This document shows, in pieces, positions 16,404-29,265 of a stretch of 64,000 nt of DNA. Position numbers and translations under genes: made by a program. Numbering within the stretch: the first letter of the stretch is position 1; each line of letters starts with the position of its first letter. Source of the stretch: Margaritifera margaritifera. Lineage: Eukaryota > Mollusca > Bivalvia > Unionida > Margaritiferidae. Location: NCBI GenBank assembly GCA_029931535.1, contig JAQPZY010001471.1:372001-436000 (forward strand). The letters run 5' to 3'. Under the pieces are notes generated by a model, which worked only from the letters and a program-made list of their open reading frames with translations, was not told the origin of the DNA and did not search any database.

Positions 16404-16660
16404 AGCTAATATCATAGGCCGGTAACTAGTAAATCTGTGTCTCCCGATTGGTCAGTCAGCGACGTCATTCACACAACAGTGACGTCATTCCCATAACCGC
16501 TAGTTTGGAAACTTCTGCCTGAACTACTGTAATTGGTTGGTACCTTCACATCGGCGCAGTGTAACATGGGAAAAAAAGGACAGAGAATCTGTACTTTCAC
16601 TAAAGATAGTGGTTGATAGTTATATGTCATTTCACACGCAGTTGTCAGCGAAATATTAGT
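16404..16660. repeat. Dispersed repeat, copy A (see 45655-46320)
   Basis: Shares AATATCATAGGCCGGTAACT, CTGTGTCTCCCGA, GTCAGTCAG, GACGTCATT, CAACAGTGAC, ATTGGTT, CTGTACTTTCAC-like and TTGTCAGCGAA blocks, in the same order, with the 45.7-46.3 kb region. It carries two TGACGTCATT-like sites 36 bp apart. Confidence 0.7.
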
Positions 16661-17673
16661 CAATGGCTGAAAGGACTGTTTACCTATTTGTAATGAATTG
16701 TAACACTGAAAGTTGGATGAAAAATGTGGAAAAACGTGTTTGCCTTACATACCGTGAACTTTCTGTCATTTACACAATTGTAAAGTGCAACAAAAAAACA
16801 ATAGCAAACACAATAGCAAAGATCTGGTATTGATAAGAATAAAAACTCTTCTTGTTTAGACCGAACAAGTAATATACATTTGTCTCGACGTAAGACGAAT
16901 GTAAGTGTTGATGCATGCGAGTTAGCTCCGGGGGCACTCGAAAAGAATTTAACTGGACCGATATGCAGCGCCTGAGAACAACTGGGTTGAACATTTACCG
17001 GTATTAGTGCACGCGATCTGTGTATCATCTTCACTACCAGGTAGGGGAATTGTACATGATGGATATATTGTATACACCTGTTGTTCAATGTCTATTGAAA
17101 TTAAGTCTTCTACAGTTAATACAATCTGTTGATGTGCTCCTGATTACAGGTAAACGCTAATATAGTTTGTTCTCAAGTATACATGTGCTGGTTTGTTGTT
17201 TATTTGCTTTCGATTGCGCCCTGAGCAAACGCGCACGCTTCAACGTTTGCGTTCGACCAAAATCGAGACAAAAATTGGTTAAATTTGTCATCTTTTCTTA
17301 TCACTTTAACTTCACTATAATTCACTTTACAACTGTGTAACTAAGACAAAGCTTACAACATTTTACGATGCATTGAACGGTAGATTATTTCTATCGAATT
17401 TTCTATGTCAAAATTCAATAAAATAAAATAATAAACAGTCCCTGTAAGTACTTCTAGAGCTAACGTGTCCATTCCTTTGTTGTCAATACTGTACGTGCTG
17501 CTTGTCAATCCTGTCTATGTCCTCTCTGGTTTCTCCCCCTCCAACCCCCCCCCACCCCAATCAAAAGGCTAGCACTAATATTCACATTCAGTCTTAGTCG
17601 AGACAAAAGCAGATTAGTTTCTCCTATCTGTCAGGAGGAATTAATTTACATTTCCTTTCCTCTCTTCGTCATT
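16661..17673. other. Intergenic sequence, nothing recognised
   Basis: A 134-codon minus-strand ORF (16684-17088) exists, but its composition gives no domain or homology signal. A poly-C stretch lies near 17545. Confidence 0.5.
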
Positions 17674-17994
17674 GCTATTGAGTATTGCACTTAAGTGTAA
17701 TAGACAGAGTGCACAACTTAATACGACTATTGAGTATTGCACTTAAGTGTAATAAACAGAGAGTGCACAACTTAATACGACTATTGAGTATTGCACTTAA
17801 GTGTAAAAGACAGAGTTTGCACAACTTAATACGACTATTGAGTATTGCACTTAAGTGTAATAGACAGAGAGTGCATAACTTAATACGACTATTGAGTATT
17901 GCATTTAAGTGTAATAGACAGAGTGCATAACTTAATACGACTATTGAGTATTGCACTTAAGTGTAATAGACAGAGAGTGCATAACTTAATACGA
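17674..17994. repeat. 54-bp minisatellite (about 6 copies)
   Basis: The unit contains GACTATTGAGTATTGCACTT, AAGTGTAATAGACAGAGAGT and GCACAACTTAATAC, with 2-bp length variants. A CACTTAAGTG palindrome lies in each unit. The array keeps partial ORFs open on both strands because 54 is a multiple of three. Confidence 0.93.
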
Positions 17995-18576
17995 ATTTGA
18001 ACAGGTAAAACACCTTTTTTATCAGACTTTCTCTGTGGAAATTCCCTACATATACATCCATATTGCTTGTGAAAATGATGTATCTAGATTCCAATGTGCA
18101 AGACAATAAATGCAGTTGGATGTGTCATGTATAGTTGTAGTTCTATTTTTAATTTGTTTTTGCTGTTAAGGAACTCCTTTATTAAGTTTCTTCTTGATCA
18201 GTGGCCAAGTAAATAGATTTATAAAATTCTACAGATATTTTTCACATCCAGTGCTGAACTTCTTAGTGGTCTTATAAAACCTGTGGTTTTTACTATTTTG
18301 GTAAACATAGAACAACTTCCAGCATTGTTTCACAGAGTCTTGAATTAACGTATGTTTTCAGGCCCCGTTGTTACGAAACTTTCTAAGGACAAAAATTTTA
18401 ATCATGCTCAAATTTCGGAAATTCTGATCTTATATAACTTCGCTAGAAATAAAGATGGAATACAAACATATAAGGATTATCTTATCTTATTATTTGTGTT
18501 CTTATATACATGAAATATTTCTATGACATTTAGACATTTTAAGTGTGATTTTGTATTTTAAGTACTGAGTCTGAGT

Positions 18577-18615
<39 letters not shown>

Positions 18616-20043
18616 TCCTCTATTTATCCAGAGTGACTTAATTAGATAGGAGGTAATTTACATTATGGACCTGCAATTAAAATAAATATACATGTAATTA
18701 CCAAAAAATCTGCAAGATTAACATCTACTGCATAAAAGAAAACAAACAATTAACATATTGTTATCTCAATGATATGTCACATTTACCAATTGCAAATGTT
18801 ATGAGGTTACGTCCAATTTTTGTGCTCAGACAGTGTTGTGTTTACGGTGCCAGTGGTTACCAAATATTCTGATCCGAAATTTGAACTCTTTAACTGAGTT
18901 CAAGAATTTTGATTGTAGATAATCTTACCGTGAATAGAGACAGAAAAATCAAAATATCAGAATCAGCCTAATACTGTTTGCTCTACGTAACTAGTAAATT
19001 TTACAGTTGTCAAAAGTATAGTTTATAAGTTTGGCGTATGAGTCAGAGTTTAATTAGTATGCTCAGATAGTATCATGACTGCGAAACAACCTCCCTTGCA
19101 AGTTCTTTTCGATTGAGGAAGTGACTGTTTTGTCGAGAAGAAATTTAGAAGGGTCACATTGTTTAATCACAGACGTCATAAACCGAAAGTCGAGATTGAA
19201 TTTCTGATTCATTGAGACTGATAAAATGTCAAGGAAACCTTAAAGTAAATACCGCTAACAGGATGCAGTTTGCAATAGACTATAGACAGCAAATAAAGCT
19301 TTAAATAATCAGTTTAACGTATCACTTCCGTATCACAATCTTCATGTGATAAAAAATATTTGCCTTGATGTTAATGGTATAGTTATCAGAATACGGAAAA
19401 TAAAACTGTAGAAAACTCTTTTAATGTATTAAGTGACAGTCGGAATCGTTATGTGCGAAAAAAATAATGTGCCTTGACATTGATTAAATTAGTAAATAAT
19501 GATTTGAAAGCGTGCACCATCATACTTTGGTAGAACCATTGACGTCAAACGACAATAATCAAGATTGCCAAAATGCCGGTGTAACAGGAAATCTTGCTTG
19601 TATAGAACAATGACAAATTCAGAAAAACGATAGACCATTTTTGAAAAATTAGACAATTTTGTTGTGCTACGCAACTCCTAATACTGCCTAAAGAAACAGA
19701 AGCTCACGTGATGAAAGATATAGGTATTTGCCATCATTATTCTACATTGGAAAATATAATCATGTACACCTTGAAATATGAGAAAAACAAAGTTGCTTCG
19801 TGAATTTAGTTTAACTGTATCTGTTTGACTAATCTCGCTTATTGACCATAGTCCTTCGCAGAGATATTCCCGCTATTGCTGAAAGCATTTTAAATTTTCC
19901 ATTAAACAAACTAAAGTTGTTATTTCTTCACAAAATCTTCATAGTTCATCTTGTACGGATCAGTATGAAACATTTGTAGTTGAAGTAGACACTTAGAATG
20001 AAAATATGTTTTTGGACCAAAAACTCTGAAATACTGAGAATAG
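17995..20043. other. Intergenic sequence with one (AAT)n
   Basis: Apart from (TAA)n at 18581-18614, no repeat, transposon end or coding signal was recognised. Confidence 0.5.
18581..18614. repeat. (TAA)n microsatellite
   Basis: About 11 TAA units. Confidence 0.95.

Positions 20044-20131
<88 letters not shown>
20044..20131. repeat. (TC)n microsatellite
   Basis: About 43 TC units. A RERERE-type ORF on the minus strand is an artefact of it. Confidence 0.97.
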
Positions 20132-20133
<2 letters not shown>

Positions 20134-21590
20134 GTAAACAATAATATATTTATTTAAAGTATCCAAATGGAAAAAGGTGAGAACTTTGTTCACTGTTAAA
20201 TTAGATCCACAAATCGTGAAGAGTTCATCATTTAAAGAAAAAACAACGGAAAAAAAAAGAACGAAAGAAAGAAAGAAAACTGTTCAGAAAGTGGACTCCA
20301 CCCAATAACTTGGGAGTATTTTAAACAACGAAATCCTGCGCCTAAATTGTATTACTATTTTTACATAAACTATCTCTTTCGTGATATTTTATCCTACAAA
20401 ACCATTTAAGAAAGATTTAGTTTGTACAAAACAATTTAAAGAATTAATTTTTTTTATAAGTCTAACATCTAGCTCTTCAGAATTCATCAGCCTAGAATAT
20501 GGTCGAGCATCAAATGACCATTTAGTCAGTGATCATTGGAAATATCAGAACAATTGTCTTATCACCATAGCAACGATAGCTCCTCCTCCTCGTTAGTGGC
20601 GTCATAATCATTACTATTAAAATCAAAGTTTTCTTTTCATAATAACCTCATTTAAATTAATATGGCTTCCAAATTTTGCATAGAACGTTTCGGAAAATCA
20701 GTTGAGAAATGTTGAAGTTATGACTTGGAATTGTGTATGGTATGTAAAGGAAATCACCTAGGTGTCAGACCATCACATCTGAATACTCCGACAAGTTTAA
20801 AGTCTCTCCGTTATTTCAAAATGACTCACATAGGGCCAGCAATAGTAGTGGTCGGTGGACCATATAAATTTCCTTAAGGTTAAACTTTGACTGACATGTG
20901 AGTAGAGCCGGCAATCTCATAAATTTCAGACAGGCTGTCATTGCTCAAAATACTATCTAACCATCAAGTAGTGATCTATCACTTTTCTCATGGATGACAA
21001 AATATTCGTCTTGGCCTCTCTGGAATATATAAAGGATCTTACACGAGCTATTTGCAGCAAGTAACACTATACAATGAGTGACTTTTTTCACGGTTTATGA
21101 ACCGAAGAAAAGTTATATTCCCCGAGGCCGTAAGTCGAGGTGAATTTGTTTTCTTCCTGTGGTTGATAAATCATTGTAAAAACCGAAATAAAAATGCCTT
21201 AATTGTTTTATTATCTAACTTTTAATTTTCCTTCCGTTTTAAACGCTTTAGATTTAAGTCAACATTCGAAGAAGTTTTAAGTGTATACCAAAATAAAATT
21301 GCTAGCTTTTAGTTCATTATATAAGATGCTAAAATGAACTAAAATGATTGAAATCATAAATACATAAAATAGAAAACTGGATGTAGATGCAGTCACAGGC
21401 ATGCGTATCACTGCACATCCGGCATGTCATTGGTTTCTAATTTCACATATCCATCAAGAATTTTGTAACATACAGTGTAAGTAAACTCTTCTATGGAAAC
21501 TAACAGAAGTGATGACAATCTTCCACATGAAAATACAATTTACCAAAAAAAGAGAAATGTTTCAGAACTTTACAAAAAGGGCCATCAGAA
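20132..21590. other. Intergenic sequence, nothing recognised
   Basis: AT-rich DNA with a short GAAA-type purine run near 20262-20279. Confidence 0.5.
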
Positions 21591-21594
21591 AATG

Positions 21595-22300
21595 GTAACA
21601 CATTATTGCGCATATTCACAAACACTAATTTAGCCTAGACATATTCAGTACAGTCCTTTCAAATGTTTACGAACGAAGACTCCAAGTGATGACAACAACT
21701 TGACTTCTCACAATACCAATTTTGTTTCGAAAATATTTAAAGAAATTTACCAAAATTGAGCTAAAGGACAAAAATTAAAACTTTACTGCATATATACACC
21801 AACCACTTATTTAGCTTACACAATTTATATAAAATCCTTCAAGCAGCTTTGGAGAAGTGATGGCAAACCTCTTTAAAAAATATGTCTTTTCAAAATATAA
21901 TGTTTTTTTCAACACCTTTTCAAGAAAATTTGTCATAAAATCAGACAGAGAAAAGAAGTACAACCATATTGTGCATCTACACCAACCACATATCTTGTCT
22001 ACAAAAATTAAAGAAAATTCTCTAAGCGGTGTGTGAGGAAAGAGATGACGATTTTTTCCTAAACTTGAAGTGTCAAAATGCGCCAAGTTTTCAAGAAAGT
22101 TATCAAACAATAAGACAGAGGTAAAAAGCAAATCTTTTTTGCGCATCTGTACTAACCAGATATCTTGCCTACAATGTTTCGATCAAATTTTGCAAGCAGT
22201 TTAGGAGGGGAAACTATGACGAGCTGCCTTACCACAATACAACCTTATTGCACATCTATACCAGCTACATATATAGCCTGCAAGTTTTAATAAAATCCTC
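21595..22300. repeat. Degenerate ~175-bp tandem repeat (4-5 copies)
   Basis: The phrase TTGCGCATCTACACCAACCA and the paired TTTAGCCTACAAAATTT and TCCAAGCGGTGTGAGGAGAA-like phrases recur near 21602, 21780, 21958, 22130 and 22240. The last copy grades into the shorter array that follows. A 111-codon minus ORF here is a by-product. Confidence 0.65.
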
Positions 22301-22301
22301 C

Positions 22302-22568
22302 AAGCGACGTGAGGAGAGAAGCGATGACAAGGTTTGTCCTGGACAGACAAATACTACCGCTCTAAGTAAGCGGCGTGGGGTAAAAGAGATGACAAGCTTT
22401 GTCATGGACAGACAAATACTACCGCTCTAAGAAAGCGGCGTGGGGTAAAAGAGATGAAAAGCTTTGTCATGGACAGACAAATACTACCGCTCTAAGCATG
22501 CGGAGTGGAGTTAAAAAGATGACAAGCTTTGTCTAGGACAGACAAATATTCCCGCTCTAAGTGCGGAG
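22302..22568. repeat. ~62-bp minisatellite (about 4 copies)
   Basis: The unit contains GCGGCGTGGGGTAAAAGAGA, TGACAAGCTTTGTCATGGAC and AGACAAATACTACCGCTCTA. It looks like an expansion of the 3' part of the preceding ~175-bp repeat, which has the same GACAGACAAATACTACC end. Confidence 0.85.
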
Positions 22569-22569
22569 A

Positions 22570-25420
22570 TAATAAAGACTAACAAGAAATGTTCATAAAA
22601 ATTATTGTCTCCTCCACCCCACCCCACCCGCACCCCCACCCGCATCCAACCCCTGATTCGTTACTCATGCGTTTGCGATCGTGTGTAAAATCCGTCGATA
22701 CAATCAACTCTCGTAAATCAGCGTCAATCTCTTGGATGGTATGATGCTATGTCAGTAAAATCGTGAGCACAATTTTAGGTTATGCAGAAAGGGATGATGA
22801 ATATAGATGAAACAGGATTTGTAAAATGAAAATGGACATCACTCTTTTTATGTATTAAGATTAAATAATCTAAGAAAGTGATTTCAACCAGTTCATTGCT
22901 TTTCTTTTGCTATCTCTTAAAAGAAAATTGTTATATGGGAAGATTTGGCGCAGCTGTTTCTCTTGAAACTGTCATATCCAATAGAATGCGCATTGGAGAT
23001 GACGCATTATATTAATATATCCGACACCTATCACATATATGCTATCAACGCTGACTTTGGTTCACAAGAAAATCTTCACATTTAGCAATTTTTGGGGTCA
23101 ATATAACAAAGCAAAAAGCGACAAACGGGTTGAAGCAAATTCTTAAATTTAAAAAAATAATTGTTACAGAAAAAAAGGTATGTCTGGCTTTACTGAACAA
23201 TTAACTGTTTTGTTTCCATTCGTGATCCCTCGTCTGTATAACCTATAAGGTCCCTTCTACGTTTGAATCGACATGGGATCGCACAATGCGCGAGAGAGAC
23301 TGCGGCCATGCGTAATATGACCAGCGTTGATTTAGTATTTTCCAAGCAACCTCACATTTAGTCATTATTGGATTTATTCGAGTTTCGTGGAAAGGATGGT
23401 GCATATTAAAATTTGTTTATTTTGTACGAAGACATTCCCGAAGATCTCAACTCGTTTTGCTCTAAAAACGCTTAAAACACATACACACGCACGCACACAG
23501 AGCATTACCTACATTAAGAGGACCTTGTAAATCCACATAAATTAGGAGGTTAACCTCAACGAAAACATTTATACGCTTACCTTATAGCGGATTTTGTTTG
23601 CTGTTGCACAAGAACCTGTCTCTGGGGTCAACATTTTCTTAATAATGGCGTGGATATCCCAAAGCTTTTGTCTTGCAAAAAGATGATTGATGAAACCACA
23701 TCGGGAACCCCAGGTGAATACGCCACTGAGGGACAAAAGCATACGTTACACATCAGATACAAAATCCTTTGCTTTGTATGACGTTTTAAGTTCCACAGGC
23801 TGACCACTATGTATGCATATTTTTAATATTATTTGTTGCATAATGCTGGGTTTACATCAGCTGCGGATATTCGGACGGATAATACCAACGTTCGGACTTG
23901 TTCGTAATCAAAATTTATATTGTTAAACTGACCATTTCTGTCGAATTCTTGCCTCTGTTTCTTAAATTACTTTTTAAATTGTCTCTGGTGTTTGTAAATA
24001 TTGCGATCTAGTCGGATAATTTACAGAAAAATATGATCAAAATGAGACATATATTAATTTTGTGTGCCACTTCTACCGATTTCTTTGACATGCGTATTTA
24101 TTTCTTAAATGCCTATAAAAGCATGGATAATTTGCAAAAACTACTTAGCAGCCCTAGTTTTTATAGTCGAGTCTTTTGTTTGAAGCGGGATATAACCACG
24201 CCCTATCAGCACAAAAGCATCAGACTAGGCGCTAATAAGCACGCAAATTAGTGTAAAACCAGATATTTTTTAAATTATTTTTGCTCTTGGGGTGCTGAAT
24301 TATTATTAGAAAGTATAAACGAAATGAGACAGGCAGTATCGATGACATGATTAATGAGCTCTTTATTGTCAGACAATATATACTTTGTCCTATATTAAGT
24401 AAACGCTGTAATGCAATACTTGATAGTTGTTATTTTCATACGTCTTCAAGTGAGGGGTGATTCTTCCAATATTTAAAGGTGGGAATGATTCTGAATCCAG
24501 ATATTATTGAGGTATTACCTTAATGAATTGTATTTCAAAGATTTGTTCCAGACATGCTTAATCAAAGATTAATGAATTGATTAATGCTCTGCAAACCTGG
24601 CAATCTGGCACAAAGTTACCCACAGTTAGTAAAATCATCAGACCTACAACCTCTATCGAACTATAGAGTCAATTTAAACAAAATTAAAGCAGTGGTGGAT
24701 TAATACGCAAATGATTAAAAGTGCGTTATAATATCCAGCTAGTATATTTCGGTTGCACATATTTACCAATGTCGAAATTAAGGAGTTATCACCAACCACA
24801 ATTAGTGTACAACTTTCGCTCATAATAAAGAGTTATTTAGACCAAAGCACGAAATGATAAATAGCTTATATCAAACCTCTGTAAAAGGCATAGACGAGTG
24901 TTTGAGATTAATATCAGTAAATAATGCAATCTTTTGAAAAATCAAGAAGAAGCAAACACGAGTGACCCGATTGAAAATCAAATTGCCGCATTGAATTCAA
25001 ACCGATGAAATACATTTATTTCTGATTGATATCACCAATGAAAATGAGAGAGAGATAGATGTTTTTTTCTTTTTCTCCTAACTTTTCAATCAATAAGAAC
25101 TGCTTCCACCTTTTAAGAGGGGGAACCGCTTAAATGCTTAAATTTAAAGTCTAAAAAATAATAATATATTTAAATTGCAGTTGGAACTGAACAGAATCTG
25201 TACGTTTATAAAGTTTTGTTTAGGGCACATCGCCATACAAAACATGAAAATACGACGTGTATAAACGCGAGGCGAATTCTACCTATTCGGTACCGCTTTA
25301 TTAATCGACTCACCGTGACCTTGCCAGGTTGTAATTTTCTTTTTAAAATTTTAAAATGTGTGGTTTACTTGTTAAAATGTTACTTGGAAGATAGCATCGA
25401 GATGTCAGAACTCCAGCTTG
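22570..25420. other. Intergenic sequence, little recognised
   Basis: A C-rich tract (CCACCCCACCC-like) lies at 22611-22655. Two phrases, near 23048-23110 and 23312-23380, share ACGCTGA and CACATTTAG blocks in direct order, but too weakly to call an element. No coding signal. Confidence 0.45.
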
Positions 25421-25434
25421 TCTCCCCCTCCCCT

Positions 25435-25482
<48 letters not shown>

Positions 25483-25491
25483 TCTCTCTCT
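25421..25491. repeat. C-rich tract and (TC)n microsatellite
   Basis: CCCCCTCCCCTCCCCCC runs into about 25 TC units. Confidence 0.95.
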
Positions 25492-25544
25492 GCATATTAT
25501 TTAAATTTTTGATCGATAGCACTTTTATCTTTATGGTTTCAAAG

Positions 25545-25887
25545 GTTTTTATGTTGAATTAGGTATCGTCATTCACATTTTTTTTAAAACTGTGTTTTTA
25601 TGTTGAATTAGGTATCGTCATTCACATTTTTGTTAAAACTGTGTTTTTATGTTGAATTAGGTATCGTCATTCACATTTTTTTTAAAACTGTGTTTTTATG
25701 TTGAATTAGGTATCGTCATTCACATTTTTTTGTAAACTGTGTTTTTATGTTGAATTAGGTATCGTCATTCACATTTTTTTCAAAACTGTTTTTTTATGTT
25801 GAATTAGGTATCGTCATTCACATTTTTTTTAAAACTGTGTTTTTATTTTGAATTAGGTATCGTCATTCACATTTTTTTAAAAACTGT
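25545..25887. repeat. 49-50 bp minisatellite (7 copies)
   Basis: The unit is GTTTTTATGTTGAATTAGGT then ATCGTCATTCACATTTTTTT and AAAACTGT. Copies differ mainly in T-run length. Confidence 0.95.
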
Positions 25888-26760
25888 ACACCGTAGTTAC
25901 AATTTCCAATTTTCGACACACTGCCCTCGTGGTCGATGTAAACAAGCATTAGCTTCCAATTTATTTTACCCATGATTCTCTGCGAATGGTCCATAAAGGA
26001 GAGGAGTACCAGTGTGCGGGGCCAAATTAAATTACATTTTGTTTCGGTTCATACAGATGTAAACCAAAGAAATTTAAAAGCGCCTGGCCAGTCAGATTGC
26101 TGGAAATCGTAATGAAAAAAAAAGAAACATTGAATTATTATCGGTTCTCTTCATTACTTTTTTATATTTATTAAAATAGAACGTGTGGACACTGTTTCTT
26201 GGCGATATTCTCATAGTCTTCGTCGTGCTCGTTACTTGTATCGAGTCCGCCTTATCGAAGCTTGAGATAACGATCACTTTGGTGTTCGTTTGCATGTCAG
26301 TATGTCCGTCCATACCTTAGATTAACCTCAATGTTAAAGTTTTTTACTTTCCTATTATTTCAATACTATTTTATCCCACCCTCTTCGGTTTTAAAAATAT
26401 AGCTTCGGTATTCACTTATCTGCTCCGATGTGAAACAAATGCGCACATTGTTGTTGTTTTCGTTTAAATATTTCTGCATTTATTTCTCTTCCGATTTAAT
26501 TGTGATAAAAGTTTACCCTTTTCTGCCGTGTTAGGAATTTTAACCCTTTTGTTTTATATCATTTTTATTTAACATCATTTAAAGATATGCTTACTGGTGG
26601 AATCTTCATTATCATTTATTACCATATTTTGTTTATTATTTTGTGGTTTTAATCACCTTTTTCTGATGATAATTACTCTCATATTTATGAAAGTCGGACA
26701 CTGCGGACAAAAAGATAAAACACTCCTTTGTCGAAAATGTTGCTTTATTGTTGCTGTTGG
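25888..26760. other. Intergenic sequence, nothing recognised
   Basis: No repeat or coding signal identified. Confidence 0.5.
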
Positions 26761-26859
26761 AGAAGAAGAAGATGATGATGATGATGATGTGCACCATATA
26801 TAATTCTCTCTCTCTCTCACACACACAGACACACACACACACACGCACACAAACACACA
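26761..26859. repeat. Compound (GAA)(GAT)(TC)(CA) microsatellite
   Basis: Short GAA and GAT runs, then TC and CA runs with point interruptions. Confidence 0.93.
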
Positions 26860-27029
26860 TCAATACTATTTTAATGTATTGTTGTTTTAATATTTGTCAT
26901 TTACTAATATAGCTTTTCTTGCCGTTCCAGGTCATGATAATATTGAATTCCAGGAAGTTTTGACTTATCCTCCATAGAGAATGGTGCATTTCAGTTTTGC
27001 TGGGCTGAGTACCTCAGTAAATTACAGTA

Positions 27030-27309
27030 CAGTAGAGCCCCTTTTGTCCAAACCAGATTATCCGAATTATCGCTATATATGAACAAAATGAGGCTTAAAT
27101 AAGGGTTTTAGGTATACGGATTAGTTATCAATTTTATTTTAGGGACTATGGATTATATATGTTGGATTCTTGAAAATATAAGCTAGTTTTTTTATTTGGA
27201 TTGTATTTTTCATGATTCTTTTTATAGGAATATTTCATTTTAAAACGTTTTAGACATATTTGCTCGTATGGTATTTTTAAGGTGATAAGGATTATTTGGT
27301 AACCCTCTG
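27030..27309. mobile_element. pogo/Tigger-like MITE
   Basis: The left end is CAGTAGAGCCCCTTTTGTCC, with ATTATCCGAATTATC nearby. The reverse complement of the right end is CAGAGGGTTACCAAATAATC. Both ends abut TA (27028-27029 and 27310-27311), the target of Tc1/mariner-superfamily elements. CAGTAGAG plus an ATCCGAATTA phrase is pogo/Tigger style. The 280-bp body has no transposase. Confidence 0.55.
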
Positions 27310-27330
27310 TACAAGCGTCATCAATGCATG

Positions 27331-27357
27331 CCCCCCCCCCCTCTCTCTCTCTCTCTC
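27331..27357. repeat. (C)n(TC)n tract
   Basis: Eleven Cs followed by eight TC units. Confidence 0.93.
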
Positions 27358-27983
27358 TTTGTGACTACTGTGACTTGACTTAAGGAAGGGAATACATCTC
27401 TTTTTCATACTCCTTTTGAACAATATTTGATTTTTTCCGTCAGTTAATTCCAGTCAGATGGGCTCTACATTTTACATCTAATGATGCACACTCTGTGACA
27501 TGGAGCTTGTCCCTCGAATGACTTAGTACATTCTGTATATTTGACAGTATATTATATATGATTGCTTAATTTATTTTATTTATAATATTTCATGCATTGT
27601 GGGCGGGCACAATATATGCATGTCGATATTAATTCTATGTGAGGGTGACAATATTATATATCCCATTCTAGGATTTTTTTAAAAAACTCCTGAATCTGAG
27701 TTTAATTCCGCTCCGCTCCATTTTAACTATGTCAACAGACTGTTTAGTGATTAACCTGTGACCTGAAACTTGTCACGACATAAACAGCCTACTAGAAAAA
27801 GTTGACTTCAACACTAATAGTTACACTCCGCAAAATTTGCATGGACTATTTAGAAATATATTTTTTGTTTAAGATTATTTGCTTATAATGCAAACAGTAA
27901 TTGAAATAGTCAATATGTGAGAATCAACGGTAGTTCTAAATGTAATTGTTTTAGTTCGTGTCCGTGATTACTAAATCATATGT

Positions 27984-28600
27984 GCCCGTTTTGGTCGTTA
28001 CATTTTGTGTTTTGGGCATAGTACTTCAAATGAACACAGCTGACACTATACATTGAAATTAATTCTAACTGATAGGAGTACCTAAATTACATTGTTGTAA
28101 GTACAAATAGGTAAAAATACTAAGTCAACTGCCACCAGAAATTTAAAAAAAAAAATTTTTTAGTTTTGAAAACTTTACCAAAAATTGATAAAACTGCAAA
28201 AGATTCACATTTGGTTTTGAATTAACTCCTTAAACATGTAGTTGTGAAGTTAAGGTTACTCACCCGCATTATCAGTGACCATTTGTGCTTAGATAGATGA
28301 CCACTATGGTGTGAAGACATTTGTGCACGTGCTCTCATGAGAATTTTTAGAGGTTGTTTTAAAAAAGCTTTGAAATGCTTTGGATTTGGTCATTTAGTGA
28401 AGTTTCAGAAAGTAAAAAAAAATGTAATTCCTTGTTCTATTGCTAGTTGATTAAATATTTGTACCTATTTGCAATTACAATAATATAATCTATGTACTCC
28501 TATCAGTTAGAATTAATTACACTATATAGTTTATGCTGTACTCATTTGAAGTGATATGGCTCAAAACACATGGTGTCGTGACCAAAACGGCCGATAATCC
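27984..28600. mobile_element. Inverted-repeat DNA element, full copy (~617 bp)
   Basis: The first ~150 bp (27984-28135) match the reverse complement of 28446-28600. Shared phrases include CCGTTTTGGTC, GTGTTTTG, ACTTCAAATGA, TTAATTCTAACTGATAGGAG and CAAATAGGTA. The interior (28200-28440) is unique to the element. It is non-autonomous with long terminal inverted repeats; the exact ends and target duplication are unclear. Confidence 0.75.
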
Positions 28601-28740
28601 CAATGTTCGTAAGAAATTTTGCATGTACCTCATCCTGTTCTGTGACCTACACGAGCAACACATTGGTGGACAACACATTGGTGGATATTCTACTCACTTT
28701 AGGTTAAGGTTTAAGTGCCCTTCTTGGTCATTGCCCCATA

Positions 28741-29045
28741 TATTTTGGCCATATGGCTTAAAATGAGCACATTATAATTATACATTGTAATTAATTCCAA
28801 CTGATGGCAGTACCTAGATTACCGTATAGTAATTACAAATGGACAAAAATAATTAATAAACTGTAACTTAAACAAGCAATAAAAGTTTTTATTTTGTATT
28901 TTCTAAAACTTCAGCAGAAAATGACAGTGGTGCACAGGTGTCTTCACATCACAGTGTTCATCTGTTCAAACCATAGTGGTCACTGGATATATTATGGATA
29001 ATCTCAACTTTACAACTACATGTTTAGTGGGTTAATTAAAAACTG
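28741..29045. mobile_element. Second, inverted and truncated copy of the same element
   Basis: 28741-28870 matches the terminal repeat in direct orientation. 28880-29045 matches the reverse complement of 28440-28200 (shared ACTAAACATGTAGTTGT, AGTGACCACTATGGT-like, GTGAAGACA). It stops abruptly at about 29045, where GC-rich sequence of a different kind begins, and the far terminal repeat is missing. Confidence 0.7.
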
Positions 29046-29124
29046 AAATTCCATGAGTAAATGTTTTAAAAGCGCGTCTGCAATCTTTCTGTTTAAGCAA
29101 ACAGGAACAAACGTTTATAAAGTG

Positions 29125-29265
29125 CGCATGCGCAAAATATTTGTTAGTGCACAGTAACGTGCTAACGCACACACTTTTTGGCAAGTGCGCACGCGCAAGT
29201 TTTTTTTTGGAGACGCGTATGGGCAAGTTTTTTCGAGTTGCGCATGCGCAAGTTTTCTCGAGACT
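29125..29265. repeat. Short repeats of GCGCATGCGC palindromes
   Basis: TGCGCATGCGCA occurs near 29131 and 29246, with variants TGCGCACGCGCA near 29185 and ACGCGTATGGGCA near 29214, each followed by AAGTTTTTT. TGCGCATGCGCA matches the NRF-1 (alpha-Pal) binding consensus. The tract flanks the ORF pair at 29483-30738. Confidence 0.6.

Noticed and set aside
16684..17088. 134-aa minus-strand ORF
   Set aside because: Cys/Phe/His-rich random-looking composition, no domain, and its start lies beside a dispersed repeat.
17674..17994. TAATACGACT in each unit resembles a T7 RNA polymerase promoter
   Set aside because: Only the first 10 of about 18 consensus bases match; it is part of a tandem repeat and coincidental.
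21811..22146. 111-aa minus-strand ORF
   Set aside because: Falls across units of a degenerate 175-bp tandem repeat.
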